DNA of 64,000 nt from Pseudomonadota bacterium (GTDB lineage Bacteria > Verrucomicrobiota > Verrucomicrobiia > Limisphaerales > SXTU01). This document shows, piece by piece, positions 38,101-46,389 of this stretch. Location: positions 1 through 64,000 of the forward strand of contig RFVF01000024.1 of the NCBI GenBank assembly GCA_009922615.1. The letters run 5' to 3'. The notes under the pieces were generated by a model, which worked only from the letters and a program-made list of their open reading frames with translations, searched no databases and had not been told where the DNA came from. The position numbers and the translations under genes are program-made. The first letter of the stretch is position 1; the number at the start of each line of letters is the position of its first letter.

Positions 38101-39132
38101 AACCATCCGGCGGACTACTACTTCGTGACGACGGCGAGCATCACGGGCAAGAGCCGGCTGTGGCGGTTGCGGTTTGCGGACATTGCGAACCCGGAGAACG
38201 GCGGGACGATCGACCTGCTGCTGGACGGGACGCAGGGACACAAGATGTTCGACAACATCAGCTTCGATGCAGATGGCAACCTGGTGTTGCTGGAAGACCC
38301 GGGCAACAACGCGTATGTGGCACGGGTGTGGAAGTATTTACCGGCCACGGGGGCATCGTTCCCGATCGCTACGTTCCGGCCGAGCCTGTTCACGCCGGGC
38401 ACCCCAGGCTTCCTCACACAAGATGAGGAAACATCGGGTATCATCGATGTCACCTCCATCCTCGGCTACAAGGCCATGCTGCTCGTGGCTCAAATCCACA
38501 CGGTCAACGGCCTGCCGGCGGGCACCGCTGGTGAAATGGTGGAGAACGGGCAGCTCCTGCTGATGCGTCAGGTGGACAACGGCAGCTACACGGTGGTCAT
38601 CAGCAACGCCTTTGGGGCCATCACCAGTGTCGTGGCCAGTTTGAACGTCACCGCGCCCCCCGAGTTGGCTCACAGCGCCTTCCGCAACAGCCTGCCGGGA
38701 GCCACGGTTAGCAACGGCGGCACGCTCACGTTGAACGTCCCTGCCGGCGCACTCACCGGCACCGGCCCGTTCAGCTACCAGTGGTTCATCAATGGCTCGC
38801 CCATCCTCAACGCGACCAACGCCACCCTCACGGTGCCGGGCTTCACTGGCAGCTTCGCGGGCAACTACTCCGTGCAAGTAAGCAACAGTGCCGGCACCGC
38901 CACGAGCGTGAGCGTCCCGGTCAGCACGGCGGACATCGCGTTCTTTGGCGGGGTCGCCATTGATGGCCCGGCCAACGCGCGGTATCGCCTCGAATATCTG
39001 AGCGACGTGAACAACGCCAACTCGTGGACCACCTTGACCAACATCGTGCACGCGGGTGGCCGCCAGTTCTACCTCGACACCACGTCCTCGGGGGCGCAAC
39101 GCCGGTTCTTCCGCGCGGTGCCCACGCCCTGA
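35123..39132 (+). pseudogene. PhoD-like phosphatase with nested PhoX-like segment; frameshifted
   Basis: Starts at ATG 35123 with a signal peptide, then the PhoD N-terminal domain (FLGYAAGDATSTDVTLWTRA). The frame changes at about 35576, between SGDNDG and LGDTMYENA; about 20 residues of the PhoD fold also seem absent there. The second part (35593 on) contains PhoD catalytic motifs (YDNHEFGN, FLATDDHQNR). It then enters an Ig-like domain (TYQWFRNGSALLGATN). This breaks off at about 37175, where a PhoX/DUF839-like domain (MNHELGS, GEESNKE, LEDPGNN) of about 460 residues begins. It ends near 38570, where the Ig domain resumes (NGSYTVVISNAFGAITS). A second Ig domain (YQWFINGSPILN) and a C-terminal anchor-like domain (YRLEYLSDVNN) follow. 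As assembled, the first piece stops early. Confidence 0.8.
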
Positions 39133-39147
39133 GCGCAAACACTAATC

Positions 39148-39177
39148 GGGCCGCCGGGAGAGTAAACCCGGCGGCCC
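39148..39177 (+). terminator. GC-rich hairpin after the phosphatase gene
   Basis: A perfect 11-bp stem (GGGCCGCCGGG with CCCGGCGGCCC) and 8-nt loop follow the stop codon by about 15 bp. There is no long T-run, so it is termed terminator-like. Confidence 0.7.
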
Positions 39178-39304
39178 TTCCGGTATTCCTTCGTGTGAAG
39201 GGATGGCAGGCTCCAGTCTGATTACGTGTGCGGCTGGGGCCTGCCTCATTTTACCAGCCACCGGCGGCAATCGCAGGTGGGCGCTTCCAGCCGGTCGCGA
39301 TCGG

Positions 39305-39697
39305 TTACGATGCGGCCTGCGCGTTGTCAGCGCGTTTCAATAGTTCCGTCACGCGCGCCACCACATCGCGCGGGCTGAAGGGCTTGGTCAGATAGTCGGT
39401 CGCGCCGAGTTGCAGGCCGACTTGGCGGGATTGCTCCGTGGCGAAGGCGGTGAGCATCAGGATGGGGATGTTGCGCGTCGAGGGCAGCACGCGGAGCATC
39501 TCGCACACGGCGAAGCCATCCAGGCCGGGCAGGTTCAGGTCCAGCACGATGGCCTCCGGCAGCCAGCGCTGTGCGGTGGAAACGGCGACCATGCCATCGG
39601 CGGCGGTGAGCACCTCATAGCCCGCGACGCGGAAATTGTAGGAGAGCAACTCCGTGATGTCCGATTCGTCATCCACCACCAAAACCCGGTTTGTCAT
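39305..39697 (-). CDS. Receiver-only response regulator
   Basis: 130 residues from ATG 39697; the longer frame has no better start. Receiver motifs are LVVDDESDITELL (acidic pair), IVLDLNLPGLDGF (phospho-Asp about residue 53), ILMLTAFA (Thr) and YLTKPFSPRD (Lys). There is no DNA-binding domain; it resembles the receiver of PhoB-like regulators. A short truncated copy of its C-terminus lies 4.4 kb away at 34881-34933, on the other side of the phosphatase gene. Confidence 0.9.
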   Translation of the reverse strand: MTNRVLVVDDESDITELLSYNFRVAGYEVLTAADGMVAVSTAQRWLPEAIVLDLNLPGLDGFAVCEMLRVLPSTRNIPILMLTAFATEQSRQVGLQLGATDYLTKPFSPRDVVARVTELLKRADNAQAAS

Positions 39698-39829
39698 AGA
39701 CCGGTGAGCATCGGTCTCATGCGCGGGTCGCACAACGGCAGCATCGTGAAAGCCCGGTGACGTTCCGGTGTCAAGCGGGCCGGCGTAATGAGGCCGCGCT
39801 CTTTCGCTCGGCAATTGCGCTCGCCGCAG

Positions 39830-40291
39830 TTACGACTTGCCCGGAGCGGCGGTGCCGGGGACGGAAACATCCGGTGTCGGCCCTGACGGGGCAGGGGAGG
39901 GAGCGGTGCTGTTGGTCGGCATGGGCTGGGCGACCTTGCGCATGGCGCGCTGGCGGGAAGGCGCTTTTTGAGTGGCGGGTTTTGCGTTGGCTTGCTTCCG
40001 CTTCGACTGGGCGGGCTGCTTCGCCTTGGCCAGCGCTTGGGCCGCACGCTCGGCTTGTTTGCGCGCGCGCTTGGCGAGCCGGGCCGCCTCGGCAGCGGCT
40101 TCCTCCGTGGCGCGAGCCTCGCGCTTGGCAGCCTTGGCGGCTTTGCGCGCCTGCTTCAGGCGGGCCTTGACCTGACGGAGATTTTGGGCGGCTACGTTCG
40201 CCTTCGTTTCGGCAGCCTTGGCCGCTTCGGCGGCATCATCGGCAGCTTGGGCGAGGGCGGTGGCGCGGGCGGTAAGTTTTTGGATTTTCAC
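39830..40291 (-). CDS. Lys/Ala-rich helical protein, histone H1-like composition
   Basis: 153 residues. About residues 1-95 form an Ala/Lys/Arg/Glu-rich helix (AKAAETKANVAAQNLRQ, KAAKAAKREARATEEAA). The rest is rich in Ala, Pro and Ser with basic repeats (KAKQPAQSKRKQANAKP). Composition resembles bacterial H1-like proteins that bind DNA and coiled-coil proteins; no motif decides between them. Confidence 0.55.
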   Translation of the reverse strand: MKIQKLTARATALAQAADDAAEAAKAAETKANVAAQNLRQVKARLKQARKAAKAAKREARATEEAAAEAARLAKRARKQAERAAQALAKAKQPAQSKRKQANAKPATQKAPSRQRAMRKVAQPMPTNSTAPSPAPSGPTPDVSVPGTAAPGKS

Positions 40292-40435
40292 GCCCCAAGT
40301 CTAAGCGGGTTGGAGCGTTGTCAACGAACATTCAGGTTACATTTCTTGACTTGGATCTGGTAATTGGCCTCTTTGGAAAACAGTTTTTAACCCCGGGATT
40401 GACCCGCCTGCTCTGGACTTCTACAAACGCATCCG

Positions 40436-40876
40436 TTGAATCCAAAGCCCGCCATCTTCCATCAATTCACCGCCCTTGTGCTGGCGGCGCAGATCGTTTG
40501 GCTTGGCTGGTTCATTCGCAGTGAGGCAGCGCATGACCATTTGCACGTGCAGCCGGTGGTGAAATCATCGCACGCGGCCAAGGGGAAACTCACCGGTGCA
40601 ATGGCAGCGCACGTAATCACGCTCACGCCGCGCTGGTTGAAACTTGTGCCACTGCCCAAGGACGCCGCGCCGCATGGCCCGGCTGGTGCGCATCATCATC
40701 GCAGCCTCGGTTTCGACTCGCTCGCATCGGGGCAATGGTGCGGCCTCTTTACCCCGGCAGCACTGCCGGTTTTGGATATGCCTGCGGCCGCTGGTCTGGT
40801 TCCTCACCGGCTGGTCACGCCGCTCCGCACGCACTGGCTGCTGCTGCCCGGCCGCGCCCCGCCTGCTTGCGCCTGA
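40436..40876 (+). CDS. Small His-containing hypothetical protein before the TonB receptor
   Basis: Up to 146 residues from TTG 40436; the start is uncertain. A hydrophobic N-terminal segment (FTALVLAAQIVWLGWFI) could be a signal or anchor. Two His-containing patches are seen (AAHDHLHVQP, PAGAHHHRS). Similar small proteins often precede TonB-dependent receptors for metal or cofactor uptake, but no family is recognised. Confidence 0.45.
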   Translation: MNPKPAIFHQFTALVLAAQIVWLGWFIRSEAAHDHLHVQPVVKSSHAAKGKLTGAMAAHVITLTPRWLKLVPLPKDAAPHGPAGAHHHRSLGFDSLASGQWCGLFTPAALPVLDMPAAAGLVPHRLVTPLRTHWLLLPGRAPPACA

Positions 40877-41048
40877 GCAGGCCAGCCTGAAGCGGCACGA
40901 CGGCAGGTGCGCGCCCATTCTTCGCGCATCACACATCCGGGCAACCAATGCCCCGTGTCTTGGTTCAGGCAGGCTCACCCATTTCCCCAATGTCGCGGCG
41001 GACTCTCCGCCACTGGGCAGGTCGGTTCCCGGAAGAACCATCGCAATC
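40877..41048 (+). other. Structured leader upstream of the TonB-dependent receptor
   Basis: 172 bp with several hairpins: GGCGGA-CTC-TCCGCC (40997-41011), GGGC...GCCC around 40940-40954, and GGTTCCCGGAAGAACC just before the start. The piece CCGCCACTG resembles one box of cobalamin riboswitches, but the others are not in place. No promoter is certain. Confidence 0.35.
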
Positions 41049-43187
41049 ATGAAATCTCAGTCACACCAGCTCGTCTCCCGCTCGCTGACTTGCCTCACCA
41101 GCGTGCTCGGTGTCACCGCTGCCTTCGCGCAAACCAACACGCCCGCTCTGACGAACACTCCGCTCACCCGCCTGCCCGATGTCATCGTCGGGGGCCGCGC
41201 GGACGATCTCACCGGCATCGCGGCCTCGGCTGCGCAGGGCACCGTGGGCGTGGACCATCTCAAGGCGCGGCCACTGCTCCGTCCGGGCGAGCTGTTGGAG
41301 ACCGTCCCCGGCGTCATCATCACGCAGCACAGCGGCGCGGGTAAGGCGAACCAGTATTTCCTCCGCGGCTTCAACCTCGACCACGGCACGGACTTCGCCA
41401 CGTCGCTCAACGGCATGCCCGTCAACCTCCCGACGCACGGCCACGGCCAGGGCTACACAGACTTGAACTGGATCATCCCCGAGCTGGTCACGCGCATTGA
41501 CTATCGCAAAGGCCCTTACGCGGCGGCGGACGGTGACTTCGCGTCGGCGGGCGCGGCGGACATGACCTACGCGAGCACGCTGTCCAGCTCGCTCTGGCAG
41601 TTGGAGGGCGGGAGCTTCGGCTACGCGCGGGGCGTCTTCGCGTCTTCGCCGAAGCTTGGCAACGGGACGTTGCTCTACGCCGTGGAACTCCTGCACGAGG
41701 ACGGCCCGTGGGAGCGGCGCGACAATTTCAGGAAGGGCAATGGCGTCCTCCGCTACAGCAGCGGCAATGACGCGCTCGGGTGGAGCGTGCTGGGCTTCGC
41801 GTATCGCGGCGAGTGGAACGCGACCGACCAAATCGCCCAGCGCGCCCTCACGGGCAACAACGCCGTCCCCGGCGGCTTTCAGGTCGACCGCTTCGGCACG
41901 CTGGACCCGACCACGGGCGGCAACTCGCAACGCTACGGCGCGCAGGTCGAGTGGCATCGCAGCGACGGCGACTCCACGTCGCGCCTGCTGGCCTACGCGT
42001 TCTACTACGACCTCGACCTGTTCTCGAACTTCACCTACTTCCTCAACGACCCGACCGACACGACGCCTGACCAGTTCGAGCAGGTGGACCAGCGCATCAC
42101 CACGGGCTTCAAGGCGAGCCACGAGTGGAACCTGACGCTCCTCGGGCGCGAGTCCGAGAACAGCATCGGCCTGCAAGTCCGCAACGACGTCATCCGCAAC
42201 AGCCTCAACACGGCGACCGCGCGTGTCCGCACGGGCACGACGCGCAGCGACGACGTGTGGCAGACCAGCGCGTCGCCCTACTTCGAAAACAAGACGCAGT
42301 GGTTGGACAAGTTGCGCACGGTGTTGGGAGCCAGGGCGGACCTGTATCACTTCGACGTGACGAGTTTGGACCCGCGCAACTCCGGAGCCGTGACCGATTT
42401 CCTCGCCAGCCCGAAAGGCAGCGTCATCCTCGGCCCGTGGGCGAATACGGAGGTTTACTTGAACGCTGGCCTGGGCTTCCACAGCAACGACGGGCGCGGC
42501 GCAACCACCACGGTTGACCCCGCCACCGGCCTGCCGGCCAGCAAGGTGAGTCCGCTGGTCCGCACTTACGGCGCGGAGTTCGGCACGCGCACGACGTGGG
42601 TGCCCGGCCTGCAAAGCACCGTCTCCGCATGGTGGCTGGACATTGACTCGGAGCTGCTCTTCGTCGGCGACGCGGGCACGACGCAGGCCAGCCGCCCGAG
42701 CCGCCGCTACGGGCTAGAGTTCGCGAACTACTACACGCCCACCGAGTGGCTTACGCTCGACGTCGACGTGTCTTTCTCGCAGGCGCGCTTCCAAGACCGC
42801 GAACCGGCGGGGCAATACGTGCCCGGCTCGATTGAAACGGTGGTGGCGGCAGGCCTCGCGGTGCATGACTTGAACGGTTTTTTTGGTGGCTTGCGCGTTC
42901 GTTACTTCGGCCCGCGACCCTTGGTGGAGAACAACACCGTGCGCTCGACGGCGTCCGCCCTCGTTAACTTGCAAGTCGGCTACGCGTTCAACCCGAAGTG
43001 GAAGCTGACCGTGGACGTGTTCAACCTGCTCGACCGCAAGGCCAGCGACATCGAGTATTACTATGAGTCGCGCCTGCGTGGCGAGGCCATCAACCCCGAC
43101 CCAGCCCTCCACGGCGGCTATAACGACATCCATTTGCACCCGGCGGAGCCCGTGTCGCTGCGCGTGGCGCTCACGGGGCGCTTCTGA
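41049..43187 (+). CDS. TonB-dependent outer-membrane receptor
   Basis: 712 residues from ATG 41049 (signal peptide ending GVTAAFA); the longer frame runs through the upstream leader. The plug domain begins at about 45 (LPDVIVGGRADDL) and contains LLETVPGVIITQHSGAGKANQYFLRGFNLDHGTDF and PVNLPTHGHGQGYTDLNW. The beta-barrel fills the rest, ending LRVALTGRF with a final Phe as expected. TonB-dependent receptors import scarce nutrients such as siderophores, cobalamin or metal chelates. Its position in the phosphate block could mean a phosphorus-containing substrate, but no direct evidence. Confidence 0.92.
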   Translation: MKSQSHQLVSRSLTCLTSVLGVTAAFAQTNTPALTNTPLTRLPDVIVGGRADDLTGIAASAAQGTVGVDHLKARPLLRPGELLETVPGVIITQHSGAGKANQYFLRGFNLDHGTDFATSLNGMPVNLPTHGHGQGYTDLNWIIPELVTRIDYRKGPYAAADGDFASAGAADMTYASTLSSSLWQLEGGSFGYARGVFASSPKLGNGTLLYAVELLHEDGPWERRDNFRKGNGVLRYSSGNDALGWSVLGFAYRGEWNATDQIAQRALTGNNAVPGGFQVDRFGTLDPTTGGNSQRYGAQVEWHRSDGDSTSRLLAYAFYYDLDLFSNFTYFLNDPTDTTPDQFEQVDQRITTGFKASHEWNLTLLGRESENSIGLQVRNDVIRNSLNTATARVRTGTTRSDDVWQTSASPYFENKTQWLDKLRTVLGARADLYHFDVTSLDPRNSGAVTDFLASPKGSVILGPWANTEVYLNAGLGFHSNDGRGATTTVDPATGLPASKVSPLVRTYGAEFGTRTTWVPGLQSTVSAWWLDIDSELLFVGDAGTTQASRPSRRYGLEFANYYTPTEWLTLDVDVSFSQARFQDREPAGQYVPGSIETVVAAGLAVHDLNGFFGGLRVRYFGPRPLVENNTVRSTASALVNLQVGYAFNPKWKLTVDVFNLLDRKASDIEYYYESRLRGEAINPDPALHGGYNDIHLHPAEPVSLRVALTGRF

Positions 43188-43277
43188 GGCCGACAGACAG
43201 GGAAGGCACCCTATGTGTCAGCAAAACTGGGTCACACGTTACGCGGGTGGAACTACTCAGGATGACTCTTGGAGGGC

Positions 43278-43526
43278 TGGCTGGGCGAGTTGGTAGGAAT
43301 CTTGAGCCGGTTGGGAGACTTGATGGGCTGATTGGAAGACCCAATCGTCTTGTAATGCTTTCCAATCGCTCCAACAGGTCTTCCAACCGAGCCAACAAGT
43401 CCTCCAACCAAGGCGACAAGTGTTCCAACCGGGCCAAAGTGTGTTCCAATCGGTCCAAGTCGTCTTCCAATCGGTCCGCCGAGCGTTCCAATGAGGCCAA
43501 CGTGTTTCCCAACGAGCCCACCGAGA
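43278..43526. repeat. 21-bp units in inverted arrangement (3 + 8 copies)
   Basis: From 43359 to 43526 eight contiguous 21-bp units occur (for example one begins CTTCCAACCGAGCCAACAAG). The TTCCAA core is most constant; other positions vary widely. To the left, at 43278-43340, three similar units occur in opposite orientation, separated by an 18-bp spacer. There are no spacers between units, so this is not CRISPR. The 555-bp gap between the TonB receptor and the next gene otherwise shows no gene. Confidence 0.8.
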
Positions 43527-43742
43527 CAGTCCAGTGGTCTGCCCCATCTCCGAAGCGGAGGCATGAGCCCACCTCAGCCTCGCCTCGCCTGCGCCAATCA
43601 CTCGCATCGGGCCATTTCATCCGCACCGGAATGTCGCCTTGGCGAGGGCTTTGGCTGTGGGTGAAAAAGATGGTTGACGAAGGCGGCAAATGTGGTAGGC
43701 AAAAAAACAAGCAGTAAACCAACCACAGGAAGGAGTAATACT

Positions 43743-44696
43743 ATGCCAGAATACCATGAAGTTGTTCATACCCGGGGCCAGCAAACCATCGGCGTTTGGG
43801 ATGCGTTCGCGTCCACTTACAAGGTGGGCAAGCTGACGCTGGCCCAACACACCACCGACGTGGCCGGGATCTTCACCAATGCCAGCCAACGCGACACAGC
43901 CGAGGCCGCCTTGAGCGCCGCGCGCACAGCGGTGAGCAACCAACTCCTCACGCTGGCGGACCTGACGATCCGTTTCCCTCGCGCCATCGAGGGCCAGCTC
44001 GAACCGGACAGTGATCTGCACCAGAACATCGAGGACTGTCGCACCATTGAGCCCAACACGCCGGAGAATGCCGTCGCGCGGGGGCGCAAGGTCATCATTC
44101 TGTTGACGGCTTTCAACGCCGAGCGCGCGGCCGCGACCCCGCCTGATCCCGAGTTCTCCATCAAGAACGCCGTGGCGAACGCGCCGGACATGAAGCTGGC
44201 GGATTTGCAAACGTTGGTGGATGACATGCCCGACTTGGAGCAGGACGTGGAGGATGCGAAGTCTGCTCTGAACAAGCAGCGTTCCGCGCTCAAGAAGTTG
44301 AGCACCAAGGTGGACAAGAACAACAAGCGGTGGTTCGACGCGTGGTCGGGCAACTTCCCCGACGGCTCGGATGAGCTGGCCGCGCTCTCGCAGATCGACA
44401 CCGGCCCGCACACGCCCGCGCCGAGTGCACTCGTGATCAACACCGTGACGCCCGCCGCCGGTGGGCATTTCACCGCCGCGTATGTCGGTGGCGGCGGGAA
44501 CCATGCCACGACGCTCCATCTGCAATGGAAAGTGGTCGGCGTGGATGCGGAGTTCGGCCACGACACCCTCGTGGTGCTCGCGGGGCAATCCGTTGCCACC
44601 GGGGCGACCACGGGTGCGACCGTGATCTTCCGCACCAAGGCCGCGAACAGCCAGGGGACGACCTACAGCGCGGAAAAGACGGGTGTGGCGCAATAA
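43743..44696 (+). CDS. Protein of unknown function with helical N-terminus and beta C-terminal domain
   Basis: 317 residues from ATG 43743, which has a strong ribosome-binding site (AGGAAGGAG, 8 bp upstream). No signal peptide is seen. Residues 1-205 are mainly helical and acidic (QLLTLADLTIRFPRAIEGQLEPDSDLHQNIED in part, DMPDLEQDVEDAKSALNK). The last 100 form a beta-domain with Gly-rich strands (TVTPAAGGHFTAAYVGGGG), possibly fibronectin III-like. It lies between a TonB receptor and a phosphate-type porin. Family not recognised. A strong terminator follows. Confidence 0.75.
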   Translation: MPEYHEVVHTRGQQTIGVWDAFASTYKVGKLTLAQHTTDVAGIFTNASQRDTAEAALSAARTAVSNQLLTLADLTIRFPRAIEGQLEPDSDLHQNIEDCRTIEPNTPENAVARGRKVIILLTAFNAERAAATPPDPEFSIKNAVANAPDMKLADLQTLVDDMPDLEQDVEDAKSALNKQRSALKKLSTKVDKNNKRWFDAWSGNFPDGSDELAALSQIDTGPHTPAPSALVINTVTPAAGGHFTAAYVGGGGNHATTLHLQWKVVGVDAEFGHDTLVVLAGQSVATGATTGATVIFRTKAANSQGTTYSAEKTGVAQ

Positions 44697-44716
44697 TCCT
44701 CGAAAACATTGGGCGA

Positions 44717-44769
44717 AACTGGCCCCCGGCTGGCGTGCAAAGCGGTGCTGGCCGGGGGCGGTTCTTTTT
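44717..44769 (+). terminator. Intrinsic terminator of the 317-residue protein gene
   Basis: The arms GCCCCCGGC and GCCGGGGGC, extended on both sides with mismatches to about 15 bp, are followed by TTCTTTTTC. Confidence 0.85.
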
Positions 44770-44771
44770 CA

Positions 44772-44789
44772 TTGTCACAGGTTTGTAAC
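44772..44789 (+). promoter_or_regulatory. Pho-box-like direct repeat before the porin
   Basis: Two 7-nt half-sites, TTGTCAC and TTGTAAC, are separated by 4 nt, giving the 11-nt period of the PhoB-binding site (consensus CTGTCAT with a 4-nt A/T-rich spacer). It lies 76 bp before the porin ATG, immediately after the upstream terminator. The match to the half-site core is good but the spacer (AGGT) is not A/T-rich. Confidence 0.5.
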
Positions 44790-44865
44790 TTGCCCGCCCT
44801 TTGTTCGTCACGGTGTCCGTTCAGATTGGCTGCGTCAAAACCGACACCGATTCATCAACAACACA

Positions 44866-46287
44866 ATGAAGCACATGACCAAGAAAGTTCTGGCTGCCTC
44901 GACCGCTGCGCTCGCCGCGTTCATCTGCCAGCCCACCGCCCAAGCCCAAAACGCCGACTCGCTCATCGACAAGCTGGTTGAGAAGGGCATCCTGACCACC
45001 AAGGAGGCGCAGAACCTCCGTGAGGAAGCCGACAAAGATTTCACTCGCGCCTATCAATCCAAGAGCGGCCTGCCCGACTGGGTTACGAACTTGCGTTTGG
45101 GGGGCGATATCCGGCTGCGTTATGACGGCATTTTCGCCGAGCCGCCGACGGGGGCCTTGCCGACGGTCACGGACCGGAACCGACTGCGCTACCGGTTGCG
45201 CGTGGGCGTCACGGCCACCATGCTGGATGATCTTGAAGTCGGCATGCGGCTGACTTCTTCCGAGAACAAATCCACCGGTAACAACTACATGGGCGATCCG
45301 ATCTCCGGCAATGACACGCTTACGAACAACGGGTCGAAGAAGCCAATCGCGATTGACTTGGCGTATGCGAAGTGGAACGCGCTGAACCGGCCGGACTGGT
45401 CGATGACCCTCATCGGCGGCAAGATGGAGAATCCGTTCCATGTATCGGAAATCGTGTTTGATCCCGACTACACACCCGAAGGCATGGCGGCGCAGATTGG
45501 CTACAACCTGAACGACAAGCAGGCCTTCAAGTTCAATGCGGGTCTCTTCTCCATCGCCGAGCTGGGCGGCGGTGCCGCCGCGGGCAGCAAAGACTCGTAT
45601 CTTTACGGCACGCAGTTGCGCTGGGAGTCCACGTGGACGCCAAAGGTGGCCTCGTCCATCGGAGTTGGGGTTTACAGCCTCACGGACAAGCAAAACCTCA
45701 CGCATGCGGCTGCCGGGGCGAATCCAAACGTGCCCGACGTGAGCAAGGGCAACACCCGATTTGGCTCCTCGATTGGTGCACCTACGAGTTCGTTCAACCC
45801 TATCGCCACCGATGCTTCCGTGACTTACACCATGGAGAGCTTCCCGTATTACCCCGGCGCTTTCCCGGTCAAGGTGATGGGCGAATACATCAACAACACG
45901 GCTGCCTCGGTGAACCCGGTGGGCACCTTGGGCGCGGGCAAGACCCGGGGCGAGGCATATTCCATCGGCATGACGCTCGGCAAGTCCGGCAAGAAGGGCA
46001 CGTGGGACTTGACCTACAAGTTCAAAAACCTCGAGGCCAACTACTGGTATGAGGAGATCGTGGATAGCGACCACGGGGCTTGGTATACGGCCGCTTCGAC
46101 CAGCGCCGGGGCCGGCTACGGCGCGGGCACAAACATTCGTGGCCATTACATGCGCGCGGCGTATTCGCCGACCGACTCCCTCACGTTGGCATGCACTTAC
46201 TACCTGTTTGATCTGATCGACAAGCCGATCGGGGCCACGTTTAGCCAAGTGGGCCGTATCCAGGTTGACGCCGCCTTCAAGTTTTAG
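44866..46287 (+). CDS. Putative outer-membrane porin
   Basis: 473 residues from ATG 44866; signal peptide ends AQA. An N-terminal helical segment (LIDKLVEKGILTTKEAQNLREEA) is the type seen before the barrel of the putative porin family (PF16930). The remainder is an outer-membrane barrel (GGDIRLRYDGIF, NRLRYRLRVGV, ending AAFKF with terminal Phe). It sits just before pstS with a Pho-box-like site upstream, so a role like OprO/OprP in phosphate or polyphosphate uptake is inferred. Confidence 0.85.
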   Translation: MKHMTKKVLAASTAALAAFICQPTAQAQNADSLIDKLVEKGILTTKEAQNLREEADKDFTRAYQSKSGLPDWVTNLRLGGDIRLRYDGIFAEPPTGALPTVTDRNRLRYRLRVGVTATMLDDLEVGMRLTSSENKSTGNNYMGDPISGNDTLTNNGSKKPIAIDLAYAKWNALNRPDWSMTLIGGKMENPFHVSEIVFDPDYTPEGMAAQIGYNLNDKQAFKFNAGLFSIAELGGGAAAGSKDSYLYGTQLRWESTWTPKVASSIGVGVYSLTDKQNLTHAAAGANPNVPDVSKGNTRFGSSIGAPTSSFNPIATDASVTYTMESFPYYPGAFPVKVMGEYINNTAASVNPVGTLGAGKTRGEAYSIGMTLGKSGKKGTWDLTYKFKNLEANYWYEEIVDSDHGAWYTAASTSAGAGYGAGTNIRGHYMRAAYSPTDSLTLACTYYLFDLIDKPIGATFSQVGRIQVDAAFKF

Positions 46288-46304
46288 TTGGTGCTAGTTG
46301 TCCG

Positions 46305-46348
46305 CCGGAGCTGGCGGCGTGCATTCCGCCAGCTCCGGTCCTCTTTTC
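46305..46348 (+). terminator. Terminator between porin and pstS
   Basis: A perfect 13-bp stem (CCGGAGCTGGCGG with CCGCCAGCTCCGG, 46305-46317 and 46326-46338) with an 8-nt loop is followed by TCCTCTTTTC. Confidence 0.88.
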
Positions 46349-46389
46349 CCAAATAATTGTCTGCTTAATCCGTAGTCTTGAATCCCAAT

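Noticed and set aside
40877-41048. Cobalamin riboswitch before the TonB receptor
   Set aside because: CCGCCACTG and an AGGCAGG-like piece are present, but the conserved boxes are not in the right order or strand and no B12 box precedes the start.
41061-42614. Minus-strand open frame of 517 codons within the TonB receptor
   Set aside because: The plus strand encodes a complete TonB-dependent receptor; the antisense frame has no recognisable motif.
43359-43526. CRISPR array
   Set aside because: Units are contiguous and variable with no spacers, and no cas gene is present.
43171-43722. Minus-strand coiled-coil open frame through the 21-bp array
   Set aside because: Leu heptads are expected from any 21-bp unit with this composition, several frames are open, and the inverted left arm does not continue the heptads. 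Kept only as an alternative.
44821-46248. Minus-strand open frame of 475 codons within the porin gene
   Set aside because: Antisense to a clear porin with signal peptide and barrel; no motif in the antisense frame.
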